Shown: one piece after another, positions 7,444 to 15,230 of the stretch | Layout: the number at the start of each line of letters is the position of its first letter | Numbering within the stretch: the first letter of the stretch is position 1 | DNA from: Lichenifustis flavocetrariae | GTDB taxonomy: Bacteria > Pseudomonadota > Alphaproteobacteria > Rhizobiales > Beijerinckiaceae | Assembly: GCF_026130545.1 (NCBI RefSeq) | Contig: NZ_JAMOIM010000042.1 | Span: 1 to 42,037 of the forward strand | Length of the DNA stretch: 42,037 bases | Reading direction: 5' to 3' | Program-made: the position numbers and the translations under genes | Notes under the pieces: model-generated | Databases searched by the model: none | What the model saw: only the letters and a program-made list of their open reading frames with translations | Told to the model about the DNA's origin: nothing

Positions 7444-8581
7444 TTACCGCGACGGCTTCGCCAGGCCGGTTCGGTCTGGCGGGATCGAGTTCGTAGCGAA
7501 AGCCGCCTCTCCGTGCGCCCGCGATCGAGGCATCGAGGCAATTGAACAGGCCCGGTTCGGCACCGCAGACATCGTGGGTTGCGTTCACGATCGTGTTCGC
7601 CGCTCCGAACAGCGACAGAGCCGCTGGCCGGATGGCGGCCCGGATGTGATGTGCGCCCTCGATGTCGATCGTATCGGCAGCCTCGATGCCGAACCGTTCC
7701 GGCTGGTAGTACATCACGAGACGCGTGGTGATGACGGGCTCAGACCCACGCAGTCCGGTCGCGGTCTGCGTGATCCCGATGACACGGCCGGGCTCGATCA
7801 TGCCGAGGCTGGGCGTCCCCGAATCGACAGGAAACTCCGCCACCTCCGTGCTCCAGCCCTCCTCGATCCGGTCGATGTCGAGGCTGAGATGCTCGGCGAT
7901 CTTGGCGATCGACTCGGGCGCACCCATGTGGCCGACGATGCGGCCCGAGGCGATCTTCTGGGCGAATTCGTCCGGCCACAACGCGTAGCCGACATGGTCG
8001 ATGTCGCCAGGGCCGGTGCCCGTGACATCGATCGCTCGCGTGATGGCCACACGTTTCACTCCCGAAGTCGCGCGGGCCAGTAGCAACGGGACGCTGTCGA
8101 AGCTGTACCCAGGGTTGATGCCGACCCCCGTGATCGTCACCCGGGCTGCCTTGGCGGCCTGATCGAGGCGATCCGCGAAAGCCGCATGACGCAAGGCGGG
8201 GTGAAACATCGCTTCCGAGGCCGAGATAACATTGAGCCTCGCCGCAAGGGCTTCGATCAACTGCCCCTCGATGTGGTCCGGCGCCGATTCGGTGAGATGG
8301 TAGAGGAGTTCGGCCTCCGATCCGCATGGCGCCAGGCAGGCCGACAAGCTGTCGTGCACTATGACGTCGCCTGCCTCGGCGAAGGCGGGGTAGAGTTCGG
8401 CGAGCCGTCGGCCCACCTTGTCGGGCGCATGGTCTACCGCGCCGACGACATGTATGAGGGGATAGCCGGTGGCGAGACAGTCGATCACCAGCGACCCGAG
8501 GGCGCCTAGACCGAACAGAATCACTCCGACAGGCCGGTCTCTCGCGTTGAATGTCGCGGGCTGCTCGCTCTGCATCGTCAT
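7427..8581 (-). CDS. DapB-like NAD(P)-dependent dehydrogenase, paralog 2
   Basis: A 384-residue Rossmann-fold dehydrogenase of the same DapB-like/2,4-diaminopentanoate dehydrogenase-like type as 995-2074. Shared landmarks are the N-terminal FGLGALGSL nucleotide motif, GVGINPGY, TGTGPGDIDHVG, GHMGAPESIA and GITQTATG. The ATG at 8581 (or 8575) is preferred over in-frame starts that would run through the promoter element at 8601-8618. It diverges from the aldolase gene at 8745. Two such paralogs in one island suggest successive or parallel NAD(P)H steps on related intermediates, for example two stereoisomers or two ring-opened products. The exact reaction is unknown. Confidence 0.85.
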   Translation of the reverse strand: MTMQSEQPATFNARDRPVGVILFGLGALGSLVIDCLATGYPLIHVVGAVDHAPDKVGRRLAELYPAFAEAGDVIVHDSLSACLAPCGSEAELLYHLTESAPDHIEGQLIEALAARLNVISASEAMFHPALRHAAFADRLDQAAKAARVTITGVGINPGYSFDSVPLLLARATSGVKRVAITRAIDVTGTGPGDIDHVGYALWPDEFAQKIASGRIVGHMGAPESIAKIAEHLSLDIDRIEEGWSTEVAEFPVDSGTPSLGMIEPGRVIGITQTATGLRGSEPVITTRLVMYYQPERFGIEAADTIDIEGAHHIRAAIRPAALSLFGAANTIVNATHDVCGAEPGLFNCLDASIAGARRGGFRYELDPARPNRPGEAVAVRKKPA

Positions 8582-8600
8582 GCACGTCGACCTTGCTACA

Positions 8601-8618
8601 GATATATCGTGTGATATT
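8601..8618. promoter_or_regulatory. Candidate GntR operator, site 4
   Basis: GATATATCGTGTGATATT in the divergent gap between dehydrogenase paralog 2 (start 8581) and the aldolase gene (start 8745). It combines an exact GATATATC core with a second GATATT half-site. It lies about 20 bases upstream of the dehydrogenase start, a position suited to repression. Confidence 0.55.
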
Positions 8619-8744
8619 GCAGTAATCATTGTCTGCACCGGTGTCGAGAGAGATCTCCGACCATTGCGGCCGGCGCTTCGAGCCGGCGCCCGGAGATGCG
8701 ATAGTCGAACGGATCGAGGATCACCGCGCTGATCGGAGAACAGC

Positions 8745-9671
8745 ATGCAAAGTTTGGACGAGGCCAAGGGCGTCTACATCATCTCGGTCACACCCTTCAC
8801 CGACGCGGGTGCGCTCGACCTGCAAAGCACCGACCGACTGGTCGATTTCTACCTCGAAAGCGGTGTCACGGGCATCACGGTCCTGGGTATGATGGGCGAG
8901 GCCCCCAAGTTGACGGCCGATGAAAGCCGCACCTTTACGCGCCATGTCCTGAGGCGGATCGGCGAAAGGGTTCCCGTCGTCGTCGGCGTATCGAGCCCCG
9001 GCTTCGCGGCTATGGGGGCGCTCGCGGAAAGCGTGATGGGTGACGGGGCAGCCGGCGTCATGGTGGCGCCGCCCGGGACGGTCCGGACGGATACCCAGAT
9101 CCTCGATTATTTTTCCGGCGTGGCCGAGACGCTCGGCGCGATCCCCTGGGTGCTGCAGGATTTCCCGCTCGCGACCGGGGTGCAGATCGCCCCATCCGTG
9201 ATCGCCTCACTGATCCACGCGATCCCTACCTGTCTAATGCTCAAGCACGAGGACTGGCCGGGACTGAACAAGATCACCACGTTGCGCCAGTCCATGGCGA
9301 AAGGCGACGTGCGTCGGATCAGCATTCTGGTCGGCAATGGCGGAGTGTTCCTGCCCGAGGAGCTCGCCCGAGGGGCCGATGGCGCTATGACGGGCTTTGC
9401 CTACCCCGAGATGATGGTCGAGGTGTGCAGACTCTTCGCAGCGGGTGCGAGCGAGCGTGCAAGCGACCTGTTCGACGCCTACCTCCCGCTGGCGCGCTAC
9501 GAGCAGCAACCGGGCGCCGGTCTCGCGGTCCGCAAGCATGTGCTGGCCAAGCGCGGCATTATCGCATCTTCGGCCCTGCGCAAGCCCGGCAAGGCCTTGG
9601 CTGACCTCGAGATCGGCGAGGTCGGACGGCTCATCGAGCGGCAGGTCCGCCGCTTGGCGGAAATCGGCTGA
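8745..9671 (+). CDS. DapA/N-acetylneuraminate lyase-family aldolase
   Basis: A 308-residue (beta/alpha)8-barrel aldolase of the dihydrodipicolinate synthase family. The Schiff-base lysine is K167 in CLMLKHEDW and the GxxGE loop is GMMGEAPKL. The catalytic tyrosine of the family YN(x)P motif is replaced by phenylalanine: the equivalent segment reads LQDFPLATG with F140. A good Shine-Dalgarno (GGAGAA) precedes the ATG. The family condenses or cleaves pyruvate-containing compounds; here cleavage of a keto-acid intermediate is the likely direction, but loss of the tyrosine hydroxyl makes the chemistry uncertain. It is followed after 70 bases by the DUF2817 gene on the same strand. Confidence 0.88.
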   Translation: MQSLDEAKGVYIISVTPFTDAGALDLQSTDRLVDFYLESGVTGITVLGMMGEAPKLTADESRTFTRHVLRRIGERVPVVVGVSSPGFAAMGALAESVMGDGAAGVMVAPPGTVRTDTQILDYFSGVAETLGAIPWVLQDFPLATGVQIAPSVIASLIHAIPTCLMLKHEDWPGLNKITTLRQSMAKGDVRRISILVGNGGVFLPEELARGADGAMTGFAYPEMMVEVCRLFAAGASERASDLFDAYLPLARYEQQPGAGLAVRKHVLAKRGIIASSALRKPGKALADLEIGEVGRLIERQVRRLAEIG

Positions 9672-9742
9672 AGACCCGTTCGCCATTTGCCCCCTCAGAC
9701 ACCGCGCCTCCCGACTGTTCAGTCGCGCTACAGAGAACAATC

Positions 9743-10843
9743 ATGATATCGTTCGATGCTTTGTTTCCGGAGACGTATGCGCAATCGCGGGAGCGCATCC
9801 TCGCCTTGGCGCGGCGCCTCGGCCATCCCGTTCGAACCTATCAAGCACCGGGGAAAGGGCCGGCAGGCGAGACCCTGGCGACCGACGTCCTGTGGATCGG
9901 GCCACAGGAGGCGGAGGCAGTCGCCGTCCTGGTTTCGGCCACCCACGGGGTGGAAGGCTTCTGCGGGGCCGGAGCCCAATGCGATACTCTTGAACGGGAT
10001 CCGGCGGCCAGCCTCCCTCCAGGCGTGGCCCTGCTCGTGGTCCACGCCATCAACCCGTTTGGCTTCGCCTGGCTCAGGCGAGTGACCATGGAAGGGGTCG
10101 ACCTCAATCGCAACGGAGTTGATTTCGCCGCCTTGCCTCAGAATCCCGGCTTCGACCAGTACAGGCATGATTTCACGCCCCGGAGGCCCGGCAGTCCCGA
10201 GGCCGCGGCGGCGACTGCGCGGTTGAACGCCTTTCAGGCCGCAGTCGGTCCGGTCACCTACCAACTGGCACGCAACTCCGGGCAGTACGTCGACCCCAAG
10301 AACATCTTCTTCGGCGGCAGGGAGCCGACCTGGTCGCGCCGCACACTTGAGACGATCGTCGCGGATTACGACCTGCGCGCGCGCAAGCAGGTGGCCGTCG
10401 TCGACTATCACACCGGCCTCGGACCCTATGGCTATGGCGAGCCGATCTGCGGCACGCGACCTTCCGAACCCGGGAGCGCTCGGGGCCGACGCTGGTATGG
10501 CGACAGCATGACAGAACCAATGCGGGGCACATCGACCTCGGTCGTGATCCCGGGCCTTTCGCAATATATCTGGCTCCGGGAACTCGGGCCCGATGCGCTG
10601 ACCTTCATCGCCCTTGAATACGGCACCTACCCGCCGGCGGTAATGGACGAAGCCACGTCAGCGGAACACTGGCTCGGCAACGAGCCGGCGCTCGATCCGA
10701 ACAGCGAAGAGGCTCGCACCATCAAGGCCCGGTTCCGGCGCGCCTACTACCCGGACGAGTCGTCCTGGAAAGAGATGGTGATCTGGCGCAGCCGTCAGAT
10801 CGTCCGCCAGACCCTTCAGGGCTTGGCCGAGGCCATCGTTTAG
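9743..10843 (+). CDS. DUF2817 family, M14-like zinc metallohydrolase
   Basis: A 366-residue protein of the DUF2817 group related to M14 carboxypeptidases and aspartoacylase-like amidohydrolases. Probable zinc ligands are H68 and E71 (ATHGVEGFCG) and H223 (VVDYHTGLG). The substrate-binding VDLNRNG motif is at about 119-125, and E292 (FIALEYGT) matches the M14 catalytic glutamate position. No signal peptide is visible, so it acts in the cytoplasm. In this setting it probably removes an acyl group or hydrolyses an amide or peptide bond of an intermediate. It is the second gene of the aldolase unit, and its stop (TAG, 10841-10843) overlaps the stop of the opposing amidohydrolase gene. Confidence 0.87.
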   Translation: MISFDALFPETYAQSRERILALARRLGHPVRTYQAPGKGPAGETLATDVLWIGPQEAEAVAVLVSATHGVEGFCGAGAQCDTLERDPAASLPPGVALLVVHAINPFGFAWLRRVTMEGVDLNRNGVDFAALPQNPGFDQYRHDFTPRRPGSPEAAAATARLNAFQAAVGPVTYQLARNSGQYVDPKNIFFGGREPTWSRRTLETIVADYDLRARKQVAVVDYHTGLGPYGYGEPICGTRPSEPGSARGRRWYGDSMTEPMRGTSTSVVIPGLSQYIWLRELGPDALTFIALEYGTYPPAVMDEATSAEHWLGNEPALDPNSEEARTIKARFRRAYYPDESSWKEMVIWRSRQIVRQTLQGLAEAIV

Positions 10844-12210
10844 CCCGACCGACCGTCGAACCACCGCGAGGACCCGCGCGGCAAAAAGCGGCCATCCCCC
10901 TCGCGATTGGTGATGACACTCCCGTCCCAGGCGAGTTTGCCGCCCACATAGGTCCGCGACACGTGGCCGTCGAAGATGCGATCCTCGAACGGGCTCCAGT
11001 TGAGCTCGTCATGCGCCTCGGCGGCCCGCCATGGTGTCGGCCCAAGGCTGAAGATCGCGAGGTCGGCGTCGGCGCCTACACGGATCTCGCCCTTTTGCGG
11101 CCATAGACCGAAGAATCTGGCTGGCCTCTCGCACAATTGCTCCACGGTCGCGCGCGCAGCGTCGAACCCCTGCTTGCGCGCGCCGGTGAAGAAGGCCGGC
11201 AGCAGTGTCTCAAGGCCTGGCACTCCCGCCCCCGCATCGAAAATGGATGGTGTGAGTTTGTTGTCGATGGGCCAGCTCGAATGGTCCGAGCTGACGAAAG
11301 CCACACGTCCCGCCGCGATCTCCGCCCAGAGCGCGTCGGATTGCCCGGGCCGGATCGGCGGATTGACTTTCATCCGGGCGCCAAGCTCGGCACCGTCCCG
11401 GACGGGATCGAACCAAAGATAATGGACGCAGAGTTCGCCAGTCGCACGGAAACCGTCGCGCCTGTAGTTTTCGACCAGTTGAAAGCCCCGATTCGTGGTC
11501 AGGTGGACGATATGCGCATGGGCGCCTGCCGCAGCCCCGAGTTCGAGAAAATGCGCCGTCGCCGCAGCCTCAGCAGCCGGCGGTCGGCTCCCGGAATGCG
11601 CCGCGATGCCGTTTTGTCCAGCCTCTTTGAGGCGGGCTACGCGGGATCGCACGATCTCCTGATCCTCGTTGTGCAGCCCGAGCGGAATGTGGGTCCCGGC
11701 CAGTGTCTCGAACAGATCGAGCGTCAAGTCGGACGGGATCCGCGGAAAGCGCGTCGGGCTGCTTTCGAAACTCGAGATCTTGAAAGCCACGATCCCGCCT
11801 TCGATCAGTCGGTCGACCGCGTCGGTCCCCTGCCCCGGCATGACCGTCGCATAGAGCGCCACGTTGCAGTGCGCCCAGGTCTCGATCGCCGCGACTTTTT
11901 CCCGAAGGGTCTCAATCGAATCGAGCGGATGGGGGTTGTCGTAGGGCATGTCGACGATCGTGGTCACGCCCCCTGCGACGGCGGAGCGGGTCGTCGACGC
12001 GAGCCCGGGCAGGCCCTGAAAGCTGCCCGCATGGGTCTGGCCATCGATCACACCCGGCAGCACGAGGGCGTCCCCCGCGTCATGGTGCGAGGCCGCCGCC
12101 GGAGCTTCCCCACAACCGATCGCCGCGATTCGGCCGTCGCGGATCGCCAGCCAGCCACCGGGGAGCACCTCTCGGCCGGTGACGATCGTGCCTGAAATCA
12201 CGGTATCCAT
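10840..12210 (-). CDS. Hydantoinase/allantoinase-like cyclic amidohydrolase
   Basis: A 456-residue amidohydrolase-superfamily protein, the length of D-hydantoinases, dihydropyrimidinases and allantoinases. Visible metal-site residues are H60, K144 (VAFKISSF, the carbamylated lysine position), H180 (GLHNED), H236 (HIVHLT) and D309 (SSDHSSW). The first histidine of the usual HxH motif is replaced by glutamine (GVIDGQTH, Q58). A subgroup of dihydroorotase-like amidohydrolases has DGQxH here, so the change may define a specificity class. The start codon shares one base with the racemase stop (TGATG), so the pair is coupled. Hydrolysis of a cyclic ureide or imide is the most likely reaction; the substrate is unknown. 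Confidence 0.88.
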   Translation of the reverse strand: MDTVISGTIVTGREVLPGGWLAIRDGRIAAIGCGEAPAAASHHDAGDALVLPGVIDGQTHAGSFQGLPGLASTTRSAVAGGVTTIVDMPYDNPHPLDSIETLREKVAAIETWAHCNVALYATVMPGQGTDAVDRLIEGGIVAFKISSFESSPTRFPRIPSDLTLDLFETLAGTHIPLGLHNEDQEIVRSRVARLKEAGQNGIAAHSGSRPPAAEAAATAHFLELGAAAGAHAHIVHLTTNRGFQLVENYRRDGFRATGELCVHYLWFDPVRDGAELGARMKVNPPIRPGQSDALWAEIAAGRVAFVSSDHSSWPIDNKLTPSIFDAGAGVPGLETLLPAFFTGARKQGFDAARATVEQLCERPARFFGLWPQKGEIRVGADADLAIFSLGPTPWRAAEAHDELNWSPFEDRIFDGHVSRTYVGGKLAWDGSVITNREGDGRFLPRGSSRWFDGRSG

Positions 12211-12872
12211 CAGGCGGCTTTGGGTGTGAGCCGAAGGTCCAGCATGGTCGCCGCCATGGCGACGCCGGCCTGCACCGGGTCGACCACGGCCAGGCCCAAC
12301 TCGGCCTCGACAGCCTCGCGATGAAGACCGAGCCCCGCGCAGCCCAGAATAATGACGTCGGCGCCATCCTGGTCGCGCAGCTTCCGGCCAACCCTGACGA
12401 CCGTATCGACGATACCTTGCCCCACCAGATGGTCGAGGTTGGCGTCGATTGATCGATCACCGGCCAGCCGGGCGTCAAACTGGAGCGCCCTCAAGTAGCG
12501 GAAATGACGGGCGATCGACGAGGGTCCGAGCGACACGACGCCAAAACGCCGCCCGAGGCTGAGTGCCGTCAGGTAGGCGGCTTCGGCGATGCCCACCACA
12601 GGCTTGCCGGTCGCGGCACGCGCCTCTGTGAGGCCGGGGTCGGAGAAGCAGGCCACGACATAGGCGTCGGCAGGTCGTTGTGCGATCTCGTCCAAGATGT
12701 TGGGAATGACCTGGGCGACATGCGCGTCGCTCGAGATGAGGGCTGGCGATCGCGACAAGGTCGAGCACGCGATCCGATGCTGGGTCGCGGTTCTGACGAT
12801 GCCGAGACAAGCATCCATCGAAGTCGTCATGGCCACCGAACTGTTTGGATTAATGACGAGGATTTCACCCAA
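12210..12872 (-). CDS. Asp/Glu/hydantoin racemase family protein
   Basis: About 220 residues, with the two catalytic cysteines of the hydantoin racemase group: C75 in VVACFSDPG and C178 in IILGCAG. A TTG at 12872 preceded by GGGAGA gives the family N-terminus (GEILVINPNSS). The open frame extends to 12983 but would then overlap the opposing oxidase gene and cross the palindrome at 12928. It is directly upstream of, and coupled to, the amidohydrolase gene. Together they look like the classic hydantoin pair of racemase and ring-opening hydrolase, but no N-carbamoylase is evident in the window; the DUF2817 enzyme could fill such a role (inference). Confidence 0.86.
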   Translation of the reverse strand: MGEILVINPNSSVAMTTSMDACLGIVRTATQHRIACSTLSRSPALISSDAHVAQVIPNILDEIAQRPADAYVVACFSDPGLTEARAATGKPVVGIAEAAYLTALSLGRRFGVVSLGPSSIARHFRYLRALQFDARLAGDRSIDANLDHLVGQGIVDTVVRVGRKLRDQDGADVIILGCAGLGLHREAVEAELGLAVVDPVQAGVAMAATMLDLRLTPKAA

Positions 12873-12927
12873 ACCGCATCTCCCGACCGCAATGGATCCC
12901 AAGCGGCCTATCGCCGACTTGACTTCA

Positions 12928-12948
12928 GATATATTAGTAAAAATATCA
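12928..12948. promoter_or_regulatory. Candidate GntR operator, site 5
   Basis: GATATAT(T) at 12928-12935 and AATATCA at 12942-12948 form an imperfect inverted repeat in the divergent gap between the racemase (start 12872) and the FAD oxidase (start 12972). It is similar to site 1 but with one base different in the core. Confidence 0.5.
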
Positions 12949-12971
12949 TCGGGAAAGGGAAATCGGAACCC

Positions 12972-14186
12972 ATGACGCATCAACCCCCGCGGTCAGACAG
13001 GTCTATCGCGATCGACGTGGACAGCCCATTTTGGGCGCTGACCGCGCCACCGGCGCCGAGCACCACACCGCTGCGCGAGGACGCTGCAGTGGACGTGGTG
13101 GTGGTCGGGGCCGGGCTTCTTGGATTGTCGACCGCGATCCACCTCGCGGAAAGCGGAGCTAGGGTGGCGGTAGTCGAGGCCCATGAGCCGGGTGCGGGTT
13201 CATCCGGACGCAACACGGGCTTCGTGATCCCGAACTTTCCTTCCCCGCTCGGGCCTGCGGCGGCCATCGATGCCTTCGGGGTCGAGGCTGGCGAATGGCT
13301 TGTGTCGAATGTCGGCGGTGCCGCCGATTTCCTGTTCCGTCTCACCGAGCGCCTCGGTATCGCCTGCGAGCAGGATCAGATCGGCTGGGCCCAGGCTGCC
13401 CATGCGGACGAGATGCTGAACGGCCTCGAAAGCATCGCCAAAGGGTGGCAGGCCCATGGCTTTCCGATCGAACTGCTCGACGCGGATGCCACTGCAGCGC
13501 TGCTCGGCTTCACACGTTACAGAGGCTGCATGATGTTTCGCCGCGGCGGCCAGTTAAATCCGCTGGCTTATGTGCGGGGCCTGGCGAATGCTGCGATTGA
13601 CCTGGGTGTGGCCCTCTACACCCGATCGCCTGTCCTCGGCACCGAGCGGTCGGGACCGGATTGGGTGGTGCGAACGCCTTTGGCCCATCTGCGCGCGGGA
13701 CAGGTTGTTCTGACCCTGAATGTCGCGACCGATGGTCTGATCAATCTCGGCCACGCACCCTTGCGCATTTCCCATATGCGGCAGACCGCGACCGCTCCCC
13801 TGCCCCCGACGAGCCCCTACAAGGGACCAAGCCTGCCGTTTTCCGACACGGCGCCCCATCCCAACTTCGCGCTCCGCACGACTCGTGATGGTCGGCTCGT
13901 GACCGGCGGCGATCCCGAACTCGCCCATCGCCGCCTCACCGGCCTCTTGCCGCCCGGCCAATCGATCGAGATCGCCTACACCTGGGGCGGCGACACGGCG
14001 CATACTGCCGATCTCCTGCCGCGTTTCGAAGAGCCGGCGCCGGGCCTATTTTCGGCGATCGGCTGCAATGGACGCGGAGTCGCCATGGCGTCGATGATGG
14101 GCGCGCTCGTCGCCGAGCACCTGTCCGACCCGCTTCGCTCCAAGGGATTGCTGCTCCGTTTAGGTCGACCGGTCCGAGGGTTCTGA
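12972..14186 (+). CDS. FAD-dependent amine/amino-acid oxidoreductase (DadA/GlpO-type)
   Basis: A 404-residue protein of the D-amino acid dehydrogenase/glycine oxidase-like family. The FAD-binding motif is VVVVGAGLLGLSTAIHLAESG, followed by the glutamate of VVEAHEPG and the SGRNTGFV segment typical of DadA, sarcosine-oxidase-like and gamma-glutamylputrescine oxidase-like enzymes; a late GCNGRGVAMA motif closes the FAD site. A long open frame extends far upstream, but the ATG at 12972 with a purine-rich leader starts just before conserved sequence. It probably oxidises a secondary or primary amine carbon (imino acid formation or N-demethylation). It is alone in its transcript, with site 5 upstream and the second transporter unit downstream. 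Confidence 0.88.
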   Translation: MTHQPPRSDRSIAIDVDSPFWALTAPPAPSTTPLREDAAVDVVVVGAGLLGLSTAIHLAESGARVAVVEAHEPGAGSSGRNTGFVIPNFPSPLGPAAAIDAFGVEAGEWLVSNVGGAADFLFRLTERLGIACEQDQIGWAQAAHADEMLNGLESIAKGWQAHGFPIELLDADATAALLGFTRYRGCMMFRRGGQLNPLAYVRGLANAAIDLGVALYTRSPVLGTERSGPDWVVRTPLAHLRAGQVVLTLNVATDGLINLGHAPLRISHMRQTATAPLPPTSPYKGPSLPFSDTAPHPNFALRTTRDGRLVTGGDPELAHRRLTGLLPPGQSIEIAYTWGGDTAHTADLLPRFEEPAPGLFSAIGCNGRGVAMASMMGALVAEHLSDPLRSKGLLLRLGRPVRGF

Positions 14187-14271
14187 CCGCGAACGCCCGC
14201 CCTTTGCGCAGCCGCCCAAAAAGGAGGCGGTAAAGTTTCAGCACAATGATCAGGCATTGGAAATTGACACT

Positions 14272-14279
14272 GATATATC
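14272..14279. promoter_or_regulatory. Candidate GntR operator, site 6 (GATATATC)
   Basis: Exact GATATATC in TGACACTGATATATCACCGAG, about 60 bases upstream of the second binding-protein gene. The TTGACA-like TTGACAC immediately before it (14264-14270) could be a -35 element, with the palindrome inside the promoter, a good place for a repressor. Confidence 0.52.
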
Positions 14280-14339
14280 ACCGAGTATCCTAGAGGCGGG
14301 TTTGCTGCTCTCGACGCGCCCGACGAAGGAAACCTGACA

Positions 14340-15197
14340 ATGCTGACATCGTGCGTGAAATGGGCACCCCTGGCGGCGCTTCTGGCCTTTGCGGGCGGTG
14401 CGGAGGCGCAGAGCGCGGCAACGGCCACCGGTCCCCAAGTGTCCATCGATCTCCCGAAGCCGTGGCCCCTCCGCCATTTGGTTGCCACCGGCACGCTGAC
14501 GATCGCCACCACCGGCAAGAGCGCGGGCGTGACCTTCGTGGATGAGAGCGGCAAGCTCGCCGGTGCCCGCATCGATCTCTGGACCAAGCTGGCCGACGAT
14601 CTCGGCATCAAGCCCGATTTCGTCGTCATCGACTGGCCCGGCGTTCTCCCTGGGCTCGCCGCGAACCGTTTCGACATCGCCTGCGAGGGCGCTTCTTGGA
14701 CAAAGGCACGGCTGGCCTCTCCCGACTTCTACATGACTCGTCCGCTCGAAGTGGCGATCAACGTCGGCGTGGCGCTGAAGAGTTCCGGCATCGCCACGTG
14801 GTCGGACGCGGCCGGGAAACGCCTTGGCGGCGTGAAAGGCGAGCAGGAACTCAAGGATCTGCTGGCGAAAGCCGGGGCGAAGACAGCCAGCCTCGAATTG
14901 CCGGGGGTTCCCGAAGCTCGACTCGCGCTTCTCAATGGACAATATGACGTCTACGGCACCGGCATGCAGGTTGCACAAACCCTGCTGAAGGGCGAGGACG
15001 GCGACAAGTTCATGATCCTCGGAGAGCCGACGGCAGTCGACGCGTCCGGGTTCTGCGTCAACAAGAACGAGGGTGACTTGGCCCAGGCCGTCAATGTCCT
15101 GCTGGCCAAATATTCGGTCGATGGCACCATGGCAAGCATCAACAAAAAATGGGACATGCCTGACACGACCGCGAATCTGGCCAAGCTCGGCTACTAG
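14340..15197 (+). CDS. Second amino-acid-type periplasmic binding protein
   Basis: A 285-residue SBP family 3 protein with a signal peptide (APLAALLAFAGGAEAQ, cleavage near residue 23). It keeps the family pattern (DESGKLAGARIDLWTKLADD, WPGVLPGLAANRFDIACEG, WTKARLASPDFYMTRP). It differs strongly from the binding protein at 4241 and has an extended N-terminal segment after the signal (VSIDLPKPWPLRHL). It heads a five-gene unit reaching to 19376, with two permeases, an oxidoreductase and the ATPase, all on the same strand with short gaps or overlaps. Ligand unknown. Confidence 0.92.
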   Translation: MLTSCVKWAPLAALLAFAGGAEAQSAATATGPQVSIDLPKPWPLRHLVATGTLTIATTGKSAGVTFVDESGKLAGARIDLWTKLADDLGIKPDFVVIDWPGVLPGLAANRFDIACEGASWTKARLASPDFYMTRPLEVAINVGVALKSSGIATWSDAAGKRLGGVKGEQELKDLLAKAGAKTASLELPGVPEARLALLNGQYDVYGTGMQVAQTLLKGEDGDKFMILGEPTAVDASGFCVNKNEGDLAQAVNVLLAKYSVDGTMASINKKWDMPDTTANLAKLGY

Positions 15198-15230
15198 GGC
15201 ACGCGCGACGTCTCCGACATCCGCTTCGCC

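Noticed and set aside
995..9671. DapA- and DapB-like genes as a lysine biosynthesis cluster
   Set aside because: The DapB-like proteins are about 100 residues too long and of another subfamily, the DapA-like protein lacks the catalytic tyrosine, and the neighbours are importers and oxidases.
10561..10570. AATATATC in the DUF2817 gene as another operator
   Set aside because: It lies inside a coding region, lacks the initial G of the core and has no palindromic partner.
12504..12971. N-terminal extension of the FAD oxidase frame
   Set aside because: The extension is antisense to the racemase gene and crosses the promoter region; the ATG at 12972 starts the conserved protein.
7031..14186. Ectoine utilisation cluster (cupin, racemase, M14-like hydrolase, GntR, ABC importer)
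   Set aside because: No ectoine hydrolase of the M24 type, no diaminobutyrate transaminase and no MocR-type EnuR regulator is present; the racemase is of the hydantoin type.
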